NCBI RefSeq assembly: GCF_026017845.1 | Contig: NZ_CP100416.1 | Location: forward strand, 2,097,236-2,161,235 | Direction of reading: 5' to 3' | DNA from: Amycolatopsis mediterranei | Lineage (GTDB): Bacteria > Actinomycetota > Actinomycetes > Mycobacteriales > Pseudonocardiaceae | Length of the DNA: 64,000 bases | Part shown: positions 55,176 to 63,837 of the stretch, one piece after another | Layout of the letters: every line of letters begins with the position of its first letter | Numbering within the stretch: the stretch's first letter is position 1 | Made by a program: the position numbers and the translations under genes | Notes under the pieces: generated by a model | Databases searched by the model: none | Seen by the model: the letters and a program-made list of their open reading frames with translations, nothing else | Told to the model about the DNA's origin: nothing

Positions 55176-56498
55176 CTAGTCGCCGGCGCGCAAGGCGAGG
55201 TACACGTCGAGCTGGTCGGTGAACTCCGTCAGGTCCGCGCCCAGCAGCTCGCCCGCGCGCCCGATGCGGTACCGCAGCGTGTTGACGTGGACGTGCAACG
55301 CCTTCGCCGCCCGGGTCGGCGAGCCCGAGCACTCCAGGAACACCCGGACCGTGTGCACGAGATCGGTGTGCTGCTCCGCGTCGTAGGCCAGCAGCGGCCC
55401 GAGTACGCGCCTGCGCAGGGCTGCCCGCACCCCGTCCGGCGCTCCCGCCAGCAGCAGCTCGTGCACGTCGACGTCGCCGGCCGGAACCACCGCCACCCGG
55501 CCCGTCCGCCGGGCCGCCGCCGCCACCGCGTACCGCGCGCTCTCCGCCGCCTCGTCACGCGGGCCTGGATCGCTGACGCCGCAGACGATTCGCTTCGCCC
55601 GCAGCAGTGGCTCCACAATGGACAAACCGGCCGGGGACGGCGGCCGTGCGGTCGCCGCGTACGACGTTTCCCCGGCGGTCTCGAGCAGCAGCGCGTCCGG
55701 CAGCCACTCGCTCAGGACGTCCCGGCTCTCGTCACTGCCTTCGGTCCGCAACCCGACGACGCACACCTCCTCGGGCAACGCCACCTCGAGCCGGGACTCC
55801 CGGGCCCGCGTGACCCCGACGAGCCCCGCCACCTCCTCGGCCAGCTCGGCCTGCGCGGTGCTCAGCGGCCCGCCGACGGCGATCAGCCACGGCACCGCGT
55901 GCCGCCCCTCGACCGGGACCAGCGTCAGGGGCCCCGGCTCACGCGCCGCGTGCCGGCGGACGACGTCTTCGGCCGGCATCGGCAGCGGGGCCGTGCCCGC
56001 GATCAGCCGGCCCAGGCCCGACAGCACCCAGCAAGGCAGCCCGAGTTCCGCCGCCGCGCGGTCCAGCAGCGTCTCGACCGGCGCCTCCGCGGCCGCCTGC
56101 AAACGTTTGCGCGCGCTGTCGGACGCGGCCGCCAGCGCCAGCACGACCTGCTCGGTGATCACCGAGAACGACAGGTCGTCGGGCACCTCCAGCAGCGGGA
56201 TCCGGTGCCGGACGCAGGCGTCGACGACGTCGTCCGGGATGCCGCCCGAGTCGGCGCCGGACGCGGCCAGCGCTGCCGCGCCCGCGCGGGCCAGTGCGGC
56301 CACGAACGGCTCGGCGTCGCCCGGGGCGTGCCACCAGAGCAGGCCGGAAAGCACCAGCTCACCGGCCGACAGGTACCGTCCGGGGTCGGACAGCTCCGTG
56401 ACGTAGATGCGCGTCACCGGCCGGTCGAGCAGGTCGGTCCCGGCCCGCGGGCGCAGCCGCAGCCCGGGCAGGCCCAGCAGAGTTTTCACGGTCGTCAT
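55176..56498 (-). CDS. PucR-family transcriptional regulator
   Basis: 440-aa regulator. The N-terminal PucR ligand domain (TVKTLLGLPGLRLRPRAGTDLLDRPVTRIYVTEL...) spans roughly residues 1-125. The middle is a GGDEF-like/GAF-type linker. The C-terminal PucR helix-turn-helix is AAKALHVHVNTLRYRIGRAGELLG. Start ATG 56498 is used instead of 56519 because the family begins close to VKTLL. PucR of Bacillus activates purine-degradation genes. Here it sits 122 bases from, and divergent to, the xanthine-dehydrogenase operon, which is its likely target. Confidence 0.9.
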   Translation of the reverse strand: MTTVKTLLGLPGLRLRPRAGTDLLDRPVTRIYVTELSDPGRYLSAGELVLSGLLWWHAPGDAEPFVAALARAGAAALAASGADSGGIPDDVVDACVRHRIPLLEVPDDLSFSVITEQVVLALAAASDSARKRLQAAAEAPVETLLDRAAAELGLPCWVLSGLGRLIAGTAPLPMPAEDVVRRHAAREPGPLTLVPVEGRHAVPWLIAVGGPLSTAQAELAEEVAGLVGVTRARESRLEVALPEEVCVVGLRTEGSDESRDVLSEWLPDALLLETAGETSYAATARPPSPAGLSIVEPLLRAKRIVCGVSDPGPRDEAAESARYAVAAAARRTGRVAVVPAGDVDVHELLLAGAPDGVRAALRRRVLGPLLAYDAEQHTDLVHTVRVFLECSGSPTRAAKALHVHVNTLRYRIGRAGELLGADLTEFTDQLDVYLALRAGD

Positions 56499-56620
56499 GA
56501 GGCTTGTAGGAAAGCACAAACGCCCCCGCGTCCGCTCCTGTGCGTTTCATGCGTGGCGCCGTTGCCGCCCGGCCGTGATCCGTCGTCTACTGGTCTATCG
56601 CCCCCCCGAAGGAGCAACCA

Positions 56621-57484
56621 GTGGAGTTCCTGCGTCCCACGACGCTCGCCGAGGCTCTGGCGCTGAAGGCCGGGCAGCCCGGCGCGGTGCCGATCGCCGG
56701 TGGCACCGACGTCATGGTCGAGCTGAACTTCGACCACCGGCGTCCCGAAGCCCTGCTGGACCTGACCACCGTCCCCGAGCTGACCGGGTGGTCCGCATCG
56801 GACGGCACGGTCCGGCTCGGCGCCGGTGTCCCGTACTCCCGGGTCATCACCGAAGTGGGTGAATCCGTCCCCGCGCTGGCCATGGCCTCCCGCACCGTCG
56901 GGTCCCCGCAGATCCGCAACCGCGGCACCGTCGGCGGCAACCTCGGCGCCGCGTCCCCCGCCGGGGACACCCACCCGGTGCTGCTCGCCCTGGACGCGCG
57001 GGTCGAGGTGGCCTCCGTGCGGGGCACCCGCCTCCTGGCCGCGGAGGAGTTCTACGTCGGCGTGAAACGGCACGCACTGGCTCCGGACGAGCTGATCACC
57101 GCCGTCCACCTGCCCGCGCACGCCGGGCCGCAGCAGTTCGCCAAGGTCGGCACGCGCAACGCGATGGTCATCGCGGTCTGCTCCTTCGCGCTGTCGCTCC
57201 GGCAAGGCGAGGTCGGCGCGGCGATCGGCTCGGCCGCGCCGACCCCGCGCCGCGCCCGGGAGGCGGAGGACTTCCTGGCCGCCGAGCTGCCGTGGACGTC
57301 GTCCGAGCCGCTGCCGGACTCCCTGAAGCGCCGCTTCGGCGACCTGGTCGCCGCGGCCGCCGCGCCGATCGACGACGTCCGGGGCAGCGCCGCGTATCGG
57401 AAGCACGCACTCGGGGTACTAGCGCGGCGTACGTTGACTTGGGCCTGGGAAGAACACCGGACGGGAGAGCGCGCATGCGCCTGA
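56621..57484 (+). CDS. Xanthine dehydrogenase FAD-binding subunit
   Basis: FAD subunit (287 aa) of a purine hydroxylase. EFLRPTTLAEALALKAGQPGAVPIAGGTDVMVE contains the first FAD loop, and SPQIRNRGTVGGNLGAASPAGDT the second. The C-terminal domain ends with RRTLTWAWEEHR. GTG 56621 has GAAGGAG seven bases upstream. It overlaps the FeS subunit gene by 10 bases and is first in a four-gene operon divergent from pucR. Confidence 0.92.
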   Translation: MEFLRPTTLAEALALKAGQPGAVPIAGGTDVMVELNFDHRRPEALLDLTTVPELTGWSASDGTVRLGAGVPYSRVITEVGESVPALAMASRTVGSPQIRNRGTVGGNLGAASPAGDTHPVLLALDARVEVASVRGTRLLAAEEFYVGVKRHALAPDELITAVHLPAHAGPQQFAKVGTRNAMVIAVCSFALSLRQGEVGAAIGSAAPTPRRAREAEDFLAAELPWTSSEPLPDSLKRRFGDLVAAAAAPIDDVRGSAAYRKHALGVLARRTLTWAWEEHRTGERACA

Positions 57485-57942
57485 ATGTCACGATCAACGG
57501 CGAGCCGCGGCAGGCGGACGACGTCTGGGAAGGCGAAAGCCTGCTCTACGTCCTGCGCGAGCGGCTCGGCCTGCCGGGCTCGAAGAACGCCTGTGAGCAG
57601 GGCGAATGCGGGTCGTGCACGGTCTACCTCGACGACGTCCCGGTGTGCGCCTGCCTGGTCGCGGCCGGGCAGGCCGAGGGCCGCGGGGTGCGCACGGTCG
57701 AGGGCCTGGCCGACGGCGACACCCTCGACCCGGTCCAGCAGTCCTTTGTGGACGCCGGGGCGGTCCAGTGCGGGTTCTGCACCCCGGGCCTGGTCGTCGC
57801 CGCGCACGACCTGCTCAACCGCGTCCCCGACCCGTCCGACGAGGAGATCCGCGAGGCGCTGGCCGGCAACCTCTGCCGCTGCACCGGCTACGAGAAGATC
57901 CTCGACGCGGTGCGCGCGGCAGCGAAGGAGGGGGTCGCGTGA
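57475..57942 (+). CDS. Xanthine dehydrogenase 2Fe-2S subunit
   Basis: 155-aa iron-sulfur subunit. Cluster ligands: CEQGECGSCTVYLD...C in the ferredoxin domain, QCGFCTPG and CRCTGY in the helical domain. ATG 57475 overlaps the FAD subunit, and its TGA overlaps the GTG of the deaminase gene. Same architecture as the subunit at the left edge of the window, but clearly a different paralogue. Confidence 0.94.
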   Translation: MRLNVTINGEPRQADDVWEGESLLYVLRERLGLPGSKNACEQGECGSCTVYLDDVPVCACLVAAGQAEGRGVRTVEGLADGDTLDPVQQSFVDAGAVQCGFCTPGLVVAAHDLLNRVPDPSDEEIREALAGNLCRCTGYEKILDAVRAAAKEGVA

Positions 57943-59279
57943 GGACGCTCATCGCGAACGCGGCCATCGCCACCGTCACCGGCGAGGAGTACGCGAGCGG
58001 GCACGTCGTCGTCGAGAACGACCGGATCGCCGAGGTGGGCGAAGGCGTGTACACCGGCGAGTTCGACGAACGCGTCGAGGCCGAAGGCTGCCTGGTCACG
58101 CCGGGGCTGATCAACACCCACCACCACCTCTACCAGTGGGCCACCCGCGGGATGGCCGCCGACCACACGCTCTTCGAATGGCTCAAGCAGCTCTACCCGG
58201 TCTGGGGCCGCCTCGACGACGAGATCACGCACGCGGCGGCCACCGCCGGGATGGCGCGGCTGGCGCTGACCGGCTGCACCACCGTCGCCGACCACCACTA
58301 CGTCTTCCCGCGCGACGGCGGCGACCAGGTCGCGGCGCTGGCCGCGGCCCGTCAGCGGATCGGCGTCCGGCTGCACGTCGTGCGCGGGTCGATGGACCGC
58401 GGCGAGTCCGACGGCGGCCTCCCGCCGGACAACCTCGTCGAGACGACCGAAGACGCGCTGACCGGCACCGAAGCGGCGATCGGCCGGTTCCACGACGACG
58501 CGGCGGAAGCGCACCTGCAGATCGCCGTCGGCCCCTGTTCGCCGTTCTCGGTCACCGAGCGGCTGATGTCCGGCGCGGCCGAGCTGGCCCGCCGCACGGG
58601 CGTCCGGCTCCACACGCACCTCGCCGAGACGCTCGACGAGGAGAAGCAGTGCCTCGCCGAAGTCGGCTGCACGCCCGCCGAGTACGCCGACAAGCTCGGC
58701 TGGCTCGCCGAGGACGTCTGGCTCGCGCACACCGTCCACCTCGCGCCGGAGGCGATCCGCCGGTTCGGCGCGACCGGCACCGGCTCGGCGCACTGCCCGA
58801 CGTCCAACGGCCGCCTCGGCTCGGGCATCGCCCCGGTCCGCGACCTGCTGGACGCGGGCGTGGCGGTCGGCCTCGGCGTCGACGGGGCCGCCTCGAGTGA
58901 GTCCGGCGGTCTCGCCGAGGAGCTCCACCAGGCGTTGCTGCAGGCCCGGCAGCGCGGTGGGCCCCGCGGGCTGACCACGCGGGAAGCGCTGTGGATGGGC
59001 ACGATGGGCGGCGCGCGCTGCCTGGGCCGGAGCGACGACCTGGGGTCGATCGAGCCCGGGAAACTCGCCGACCTGGCCGTCTGGGACCTGACCGGGCTGA
59101 ACTACGCGGGTATCACCGACCCGGTCGCGGCGCTGGTGCTGGGCACCACGCCGCCGCTGCGCCGGCTGTTCGTCGGCGGCAAGGCCGTCGTCGAGGACGC
59201 CACCCTGCGCGAAGCCGACGAGTCCGCCATCGCCCGCGAGCTGGCCGCCGCGAGCGCACGGTTGCGGGAGGGCCGATGA
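57939..59279 (+). CDS. 8-oxoguanine deaminase-type amidohydrolase
   Basis: Amidohydrolase (446 aa) of the ATZ/TRZ and guanine-deaminase group. Zinc ligands: NTHHHLYQ at about residue 53, HTHLAET mid-protein, and the distal LGVDGAASSES aspartate. The PGLINTHHHLYQWATRG start and VADHHYVFP segment fit the branch annotated as 8-oxoguanine deaminase, which converts 8-oxoguanine to urate. Its position inside the xanthine dehydrogenase operon, between FeS and Mo subunits and overlapping both, ties it to purine catabolism. Guanine or another aminopurine is an alternative substrate. Confidence 0.87.
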   Translation: MRTLIANAAIATVTGEEYASGHVVVENDRIAEVGEGVYTGEFDERVEAEGCLVTPGLINTHHHLYQWATRGMAADHTLFEWLKQLYPVWGRLDDEITHAAATAGMARLALTGCTTVADHHYVFPRDGGDQVAALAAARQRIGVRLHVVRGSMDRGESDGGLPPDNLVETTEDALTGTEAAIGRFHDDAAEAHLQIAVGPCSPFSVTERLMSGAAELARRTGVRLHTHLAETLDEEKQCLAEVGCTPAEYADKLGWLAEDVWLAHTVHLAPEAIRRFGATGTGSAHCPTSNGRLGSGIAPVRDLLDAGVAVGLGVDGAASSESGGLAEELHQALLQARQRGGPRGLTTREALWMGTMGGARCLGRSDDLGSIEPGKLADLAVWDLTGLNYAGITDPVAALVLGTTPPLRRLFVGGKAVVEDATLREADESAIARELAAASARLREGR

Positions 59280-61537
59280 CCAGCACCACGTCCGTCACGA
59301 CGACGACCGCGAACGGCGTCGGCACCTCGCCGCGGCGGCCCGACGGCACCGTGAAGGTCCGCGGCGAGTTCGCCTACTCTTCGGACCTCTGGCACGAGGA
59401 CATGGTGTGGGGCGTGACGCTGCGCAGTCCGCATCCGTACGCCCGGATCGCCTCGATCGACATCGCCGAAGCCCTGGCCGTGCCCGGTGTTTACGCAGTG
59501 CTGACGCACGAGGACGTCCCCGGCGTGAACCGCTACGGCCTCGAGCACGCCGACCAGCCGGTGCTCGCCTCCGCCGTCGTGCGGTACCAGGGCGAGCCGG
59601 TGGCGCTGGTCGCCGCCGACCACCCGGAGACCGCGCGCCGTGCGATGAAGCGGATCGTCGTCTCCTACGAGGAACTCGAGCCGGTGACGGACTCCGAAGC
59701 CGCGGTCGCGGGCGAAGGGCCTTCGCTGCACGAAGGCGGCAACGTCGTCCGGCACGTGAAGATCCGCCGCGGGCCGCAGGACCGCACCGCCGACGTCGTC
59801 GTCTCCGGCGTCTACGAGGTCGGCATGCAGGACCAGGCCTTCCTCGGCCCGGAATCCGGGCTCGCCGTGCCGGACACCGAAGGCGGCGTCGACCTCTACG
59901 TCGCCACCCAGTGGCTGCACGTCGACCAGCAGCAGATCGTGGCCGCGCTGGGGCTGCCGATCGAGAAGGTGCGGCTGACGCTCGGCGGCGTCGGCGGGGC
60001 GTTCGGCGGCCGGGAAGACCTGTCGATGCAGGTGCACGCCTGCCTGCTCGCCCTGCACACCGGCAAGCCGGTGAAGATGGTCTACAACCGCGAAGAGTCC
60101 TTCTACGGGCACGTGCACCGCCACCCGGCGAAGATGTACTACGAGCACGGCGCCACCCGCGACGGCCGGCTCGTGTACGTGCGTACGCGCCTGTACCTCG
60201 ACGGCGGCGCGTACGCGTCCTCGACGGGTGCCGTGGTGGCGAACGCGGCCACGCTCGGCGTCGGACCGTACAAAGTGGACAGCGCGGCGGTGGACTGCTG
60301 GGGCACGTACACGAACAACCCGCCGTGCGGCGCGATGCGCGGGTTCGGCGCGGTGCAGGCGGCGTTCGGGTACGAGTCCCAGATGGACAAGCTCGCCGCC
60401 GCCTGTGGGCTGGACCCGGTCGAGATCCGCGTCCGCAACGCCATGAGCGAGGGCGACCTGATGCCGACCGGCCAGGTCGTCGACGCGGAAGCGCCGGTCG
60501 CCGAGCTGCTTTCCCGCGTGCGCGAGATGCCGATGCCGCCGGAGCGGCCGTTCGACCTGCGGCACATGCCGGGCGGGGTGTCGAACACGACGCACGGCGA
60601 AGGCGTCGTCCGCGGGGTCGGCTATGCCGTCGGGATCAAGAACGTCTGCTTCTCCGAAGGCTTCGACGACTACTCGACGGCTCGCGTGCGCCTGCAGCTG
60701 GTCGGCGGCGAACCGGCCGCGACCGTGCACACCGCGGCCTGCGAGGTGGGCCAGGGCCTGGTGACGATCATGCAGCAGATCGTCCGCACCGAACTCGGCG
60801 TCGACCAGGTGACGGTCCTGCCGATGGACACCTCGATCGGCAACGGCGGTTCGACGTCGGCGTCGCGCCAGACCTACGTCACCGGCGGCGCGGTGCAGGC
60901 CGCCTGTGTGGCGGTGCGGGCGCGGCTGCTGTCCCGGTTCGACCAGCGGGTGCGCGTCGTCGGCGGCAAGCTCGTCGCGGCCGACGGCCAGGTGCTCGCC
61001 GATCTGGTGGACGTCCTCGCCGACGACGTCTACGACGAGACGGTGGAGTGGCGGCACCGGCCGACGTCCTCGTTGGATCCGGAGACCGGGCAGGGCACCG
61101 CGCACGTGCAGTACGCGTTCGCCGCGCACCGCGCGGTCGTCGACGTCGACACCGAACTCGGCCTGGTCAAGGTGGTCGCGCTGGACTGTGCCCAGGACGT
61201 CGGCAAGGCGCTGAACCCCCAGGCCGTGCTGGGCCAGATCCAGGGCGGCTCGGCACAGGGGCTCGGGCTTGCGGTGATGGAGGAGATCCAGACCTCCGGC
61301 GGGAAGATCCGGAACCCCTCCTTCACCGACTACCTCATCCCGACGGTGCTGGACATGCCGCCGATGATCATCGACGTCCTGGAACGCCCGGACCCGCACG
61401 CGCCGTACGGCCTGCGCGGGGTCGGCGAGCCGCCGACGATCTCGTCGACGCCGGCGATCGTGGCCGCGATCCGGGCCGCGACCGGGCTCGCGCTCACCCG
61501 CGTCCCGGTGCGGCCGGAGCACCTCACCGGGACCTGA
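59276..61537 (+). CDS. Xanthine dehydrogenase molybdopterin subunit
   Basis: Molybdenum-cofactor subunit (753 aa). Key motifs: GGVGGAFGGRED, CGAMRGFGAVQAAFGYE near residue 355 (RGFG contains the substrate-orienting arginine of xanthine dehydrogenases, unlike AYRGAGR of the first cluster), and the catalytic glutamate in GVGEPPTISSTP near residue 716. ATG 59276 overlaps the deaminase stop. It completes the operon FAD-FeS-deaminase-Mo. Its 3' end overlaps the convergent alpha-galactosidase by 14 bases. Confidence 0.93.
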   Translation: MTSTTSVTTTTANGVGTSPRRPDGTVKVRGEFAYSSDLWHEDMVWGVTLRSPHPYARIASIDIAEALAVPGVYAVLTHEDVPGVNRYGLEHADQPVLASAVVRYQGEPVALVAADHPETARRAMKRIVVSYEELEPVTDSEAAVAGEGPSLHEGGNVVRHVKIRRGPQDRTADVVVSGVYEVGMQDQAFLGPESGLAVPDTEGGVDLYVATQWLHVDQQQIVAALGLPIEKVRLTLGGVGGAFGGREDLSMQVHACLLALHTGKPVKMVYNREESFYGHVHRHPAKMYYEHGATRDGRLVYVRTRLYLDGGAYASSTGAVVANAATLGVGPYKVDSAAVDCWGTYTNNPPCGAMRGFGAVQAAFGYESQMDKLAAACGLDPVEIRVRNAMSEGDLMPTGQVVDAEAPVAELLSRVREMPMPPERPFDLRHMPGGVSNTTHGEGVVRGVGYAVGIKNVCFSEGFDDYSTARVRLQLVGGEPAATVHTAACEVGQGLVTIMQQIVRTELGVDQVTVLPMDTSIGNGGSTSASRQTYVTGGAVQAACVAVRARLLSRFDQRVRVVGGKLVAADGQVLADLVDVLADDVYDETVEWRHRPTSSLDPETGQGTAHVQYAFAAHRAVVDVDTELGLVKVVALDCAQDVGKALNPQAVLGQIQGGSAQGLGLAVMEEIQTSGGKIRNPSFTDYLIPTVLDMPPMIIDVLERPDPHAPYGLRGVGEPPTISSTPAIVAAIRAATGLALTRVPVRPEHLTGT

Positions 61538-61543
61538 GGCTCC
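61516..61543. terminator. Hairpin spanning the overlapping xdh and alpha-galactosidase stops
   Basis: GGAG + CCTCA pairs with TGAGG + CTCC (one 2-base bulge) around an 8-base loop. The minus-strand stop lies in CCTCA and the plus-strand TGA begins TGAGG. Confidence 0.6.
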
Positions 61544-63101
61544 AGTTCTGGTTGGCGTCGTCGTTGCAGTTCCACAGTTCGAGCGGCGTGCCGTTGGCGT
61601 TGCCGGCGGGCTTGTCGCCGCCGGTGACGTCGACGCACAGCCCGGCCTGGGTGATCGAGCCGTCGGCCTCGAGCTTGAACTTCTGGTTCCCGCCGCCGTG
61701 ACAGGTCCAGACGATGAGCTTCGTGCCGGCCGCGGAGGTGCCGCCGCCGGCGTCGAGGCAGAGCCCCCCGGCCTTGAGCTCGCCGGCGGCGGTGGGCGTC
61801 CAGGCCTGAATGGGGCCGCCGCCGCAGTCCCAGATGTCGACCGCGGTGCCGGCGGTCGCCGAGCCGCCGCTGACGTCGATGCAGCGGGACGAGGACGCCC
61901 CCTGGATCGGCCCGGCGGTGCCGATGCTGCTCCCGGAGGAGTTCGCCTTGACGCGGTAGATCACCGTGCTGTGCGACGGGACGTTCGCGCTGATCCCGCC
62001 GGTGCTCGTGGTCAGCTCCTTCGACCACAGGTTGGTCAGCCGGTAGCTCGACGCGGAGGGCAGCCCGGCCGCGGCGGCCGTCGTCGAAATTGTGCGTGCG
62101 CTGCCGTTCTCGTTGAACAGCACCACGGCCACGTCGCCGCCGCGGAGCGGTTTCGCGAGGACGTCCATGCCGTCGCCGGTCGCGATCCGCCGCGCCTGCT
62201 TGCCGAGCGAGTCCTGGTCGACGGCGATGACGTCGGAGTTGAGGTAGGTGGAGAAGGTGGCGACGCTCGCGGAGCGCAGATCGGCGCCCGCGATCAGGGG
62301 CGCGGCCATCGCCGCCCAGAGCGTGAAGTGCGCGCGGTCCTCCTGGAAGTCCATGCCGTCGCCGACTTCGAGCATGTCCGGGTCGTTCCAGGCGCCCGGC
62401 TTCGCGGCGGAGGCGAGCCCGACGTTCTGGCGGTAGATCGCGTCGACGGTGCCCCAGTTGTTGGTGATGTCGCCGGTGGTGCGCCACAGGTTGCCGACGT
62501 CCGCGGCCCAGGTCGCCGGGGCGAAGTCACCCCATTCGCAGATGCTGTAGGCGATCGGGCGCCCGGTGGCCCTCAGCGCGTCGCGCATCGCCGAGTAGCG
62601 CCGGATGTAGTCCTCCTGGCTGTTGCTGCCGTTGTTGAAGCAGTTGTCGTACTTGAGGTAGTCGACGCCCCAGCTCGCGAAGCGGTTGGCGTCGGCCTGT
62701 TCGTGGCCGAGGCTGCCGGGGTAGCTCTGGCACGTCATCGTGCCGGCGCTTTCGTAGATGCCGAACTTCATGCCGCGGGTGTGGATGTAGTCGCCGAGCG
62801 CCTTGAGGCCGCTGGGGAACTTCGCGGGATCGGCGACCAGGTTGCCGTCGCTGTCGCGGGACCTCGTCATCCAGCAGTCGTCCAGGTTGACGTAGGTGTA
62901 GCCGCGGTCGCGCATGCCGGAGCTGACCATCAGGTCGGTGGTCTGCTTGACGAGGGTTTCGTTGATGTTGCACTCGAAGGTGTTCCAGGTGTTCCAGCCC
63001 ATCGGCGGGGTGCGGGCGAGACCGTTTTCGAGGGCGCGGGCCGGGCTCGTGAGCGAGACGGCGGCGGCGAGGGTGACGGCGGCGAGGAGGACTCGGCGCA
63101 T
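61524..63101 (-). CDS. Secreted alpha-galactosidase (GH27) with ricin-type CBM13
   Basis: Exported glycosidase (525 aa) releasing terminal alpha-galactose. The signal peptide covers residues 1-~24 (MRRVLLAAVTLAAAVSLTSPARA). The GH27 domain spans about residues 25-390: GLARTPPMGWNTWN, NLDDCWM, nucleophile Asp in VDYLKYDNC near residue 152, and acid/base Asp in GAWNDPDMLEVGDG near residue 238. A Ser-rich linker leads to a beta-trefoil ricin-B lectin domain with QxW-type repeats (QAWTPTAAG, QKFKLEADG, QNWSLRSR) for galactan binding. A DasR-like site lies just upstream. Confidence 0.95.
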   Translation of the reverse strand: MRRVLLAAVTLAAAVSLTSPARALENGLARTPPMGWNTWNTFECNINETLVKQTTDLMVSSGMRDRGYTYVNLDDCWMTRSRDSDGNLVADPAKFPSGLKALGDYIHTRGMKFGIYESAGTMTCQSYPGSLGHEQADANRFASWGVDYLKYDNCFNNGSNSQEDYIRRYSAMRDALRATGRPIAYSICEWGDFAPATWAADVGNLWRTTGDITNNWGTVDAIYRQNVGLASAAKPGAWNDPDMLEVGDGMDFQEDRAHFTLWAAMAAPLIAGADLRSASVATFSTYLNSDVIAVDQDSLGKQARRIATGDGMDVLAKPLRGGDVAVVLFNENGSARTISTTAAAAGLPSASSYRLTNLWSKELTTSTGGISANVPSHSTVIYRVKANSSGSSIGTAGPIQGASSSRCIDVSGGSATAGTAVDIWDCGGGPIQAWTPTAAGELKAGGLCLDAGGGTSAAGTKLIVWTCHGGGNQKFKLEADGSITQAGLCVDVTGGDKPAGNANGTPLELWNCNDDANQNWSLRSR

Positions 63102-63132
63102 GGCGGCTCCAACCGGACGGCGTTGTGAGGCA

Positions 63133-63148
63133 GGAGGACTAGACCATT
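63133..63148 (-). promoter_or_regulatory. dre-like (DasR) element upstream of alpha-galactosidase
   Basis: On the minus strand AATGGTCTAGTCCTCC agrees with the published dre consensus ACTGGTCTAGACCACT at 12 of 16 positions, including the TGGTCTAG core. It lies 32 bases upstream of the start codon. Confidence 0.45.
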
Positions 63149-63215
63149 CCGCAGAATGGGCGGTGGCTTACTGAGTGGTCAAGCGCCATGTTGGTGACTT
63201 GTGTTGGATTCCCGA

Positions 63216-63800
63216 CTAAAGTTGCGTGTTCTCGTGGAGCAGCCGCCGGGCGACGTCGACGGTCGCGGCCCCGGCGACGGCCATGGCTTCGGTGTCTCGG
63301 AGCGAGCGACAGAGGACAAAGGCGCCTTCGAGGTTGTTGACGGCGGTGATGGTGAGGGTCCGCGCGGCTTCCCGGCCGAGCCCGAACCGCGCGAACTTCT
63401 CGGTCCCGGCGTCGATCCAGGCGGTGAAGACGTCGGCGGTGGCTATCCGCAGCGGTTCGTTGGTGGCGGCGACCTCGAGGGCAACGGTCGCGATCGGGCA
63501 CCCTTCGACGTAGCCGGTGGCCTCGAGGGTCGCGATCCCGGCGGCGAAGAAGGCTTCGATACCGCTGACGAGGTCGCCGGCGGGCGCGATGAAGAGGTCG
63601 AAGAGCTGGATGTAGGCGAGCCCGGAAGTCCGGATGACCTCTTCGCCGAGCTGTTCTTTGCCACCGGGGAAGAAGTGGTAGAGGGACCCGAAGGGCGCGT
63701 TGGCTTCGGCGACGATCTGCTTCAGGCCGGTACCCGCGTAGCCGTTGCGCCGGAAGAGCTCGGCCCCGGCGGCCATGATGCGTTCCTTGGTCCCTGCCAC
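63216..63800 (-). CDS. TetR-family regulator (LmrA/YxaF type)
   Basis: 194-aa repressor. The helix-turn-helix is GTGLKQIVAEANAPFGSLYHFFPGGKEQL, whose APFGSLYHFFPGGKEQL form is typical of the LmrA/YxaF subgroup. The C-terminal domain has EGCPIATVALEVAATNEPLR. It lies upstream of and on the same strand as the alpha-galactosidase, 114 bases apart, with separate regulatory sites. An inverted repeat directly precedes its start, so autoregulation is likely. The other target may lie beyond the right edge. Confidence 0.88.
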   Translation of the reverse strand: MAGTKERIMAAGAELFRRNGYAGTGLKQIVAEANAPFGSLYHFFPGGKEQLGEEVIRTSGLAYIQLFDLFIAPAGDLVSGIEAFFAAGIATLEATGYVEGCPIATVALEVAATNEPLRIATADVFTAWIDAGTEKFARFGLGREAARTLTITAVNNLEGAFVLCRSLRDTEAMAVAGAATVDVARRLLHENTQL

Positions 63801-63810
63801 GACGTGATAC

Positions 63811-63822
63811 TAGAGCGTTCTA
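63811..63822. promoter_or_regulatory. TetR autoregulatory site candidate
   Basis: TAGAGCGTTCTA, arms TAGAgC/GtTCTA (five of six pairs), ten bases upstream of the LmrA-type regulator start. Confidence 0.55.
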
Positions 63823-63837
63823 TTAAGCTCGGCTTGC

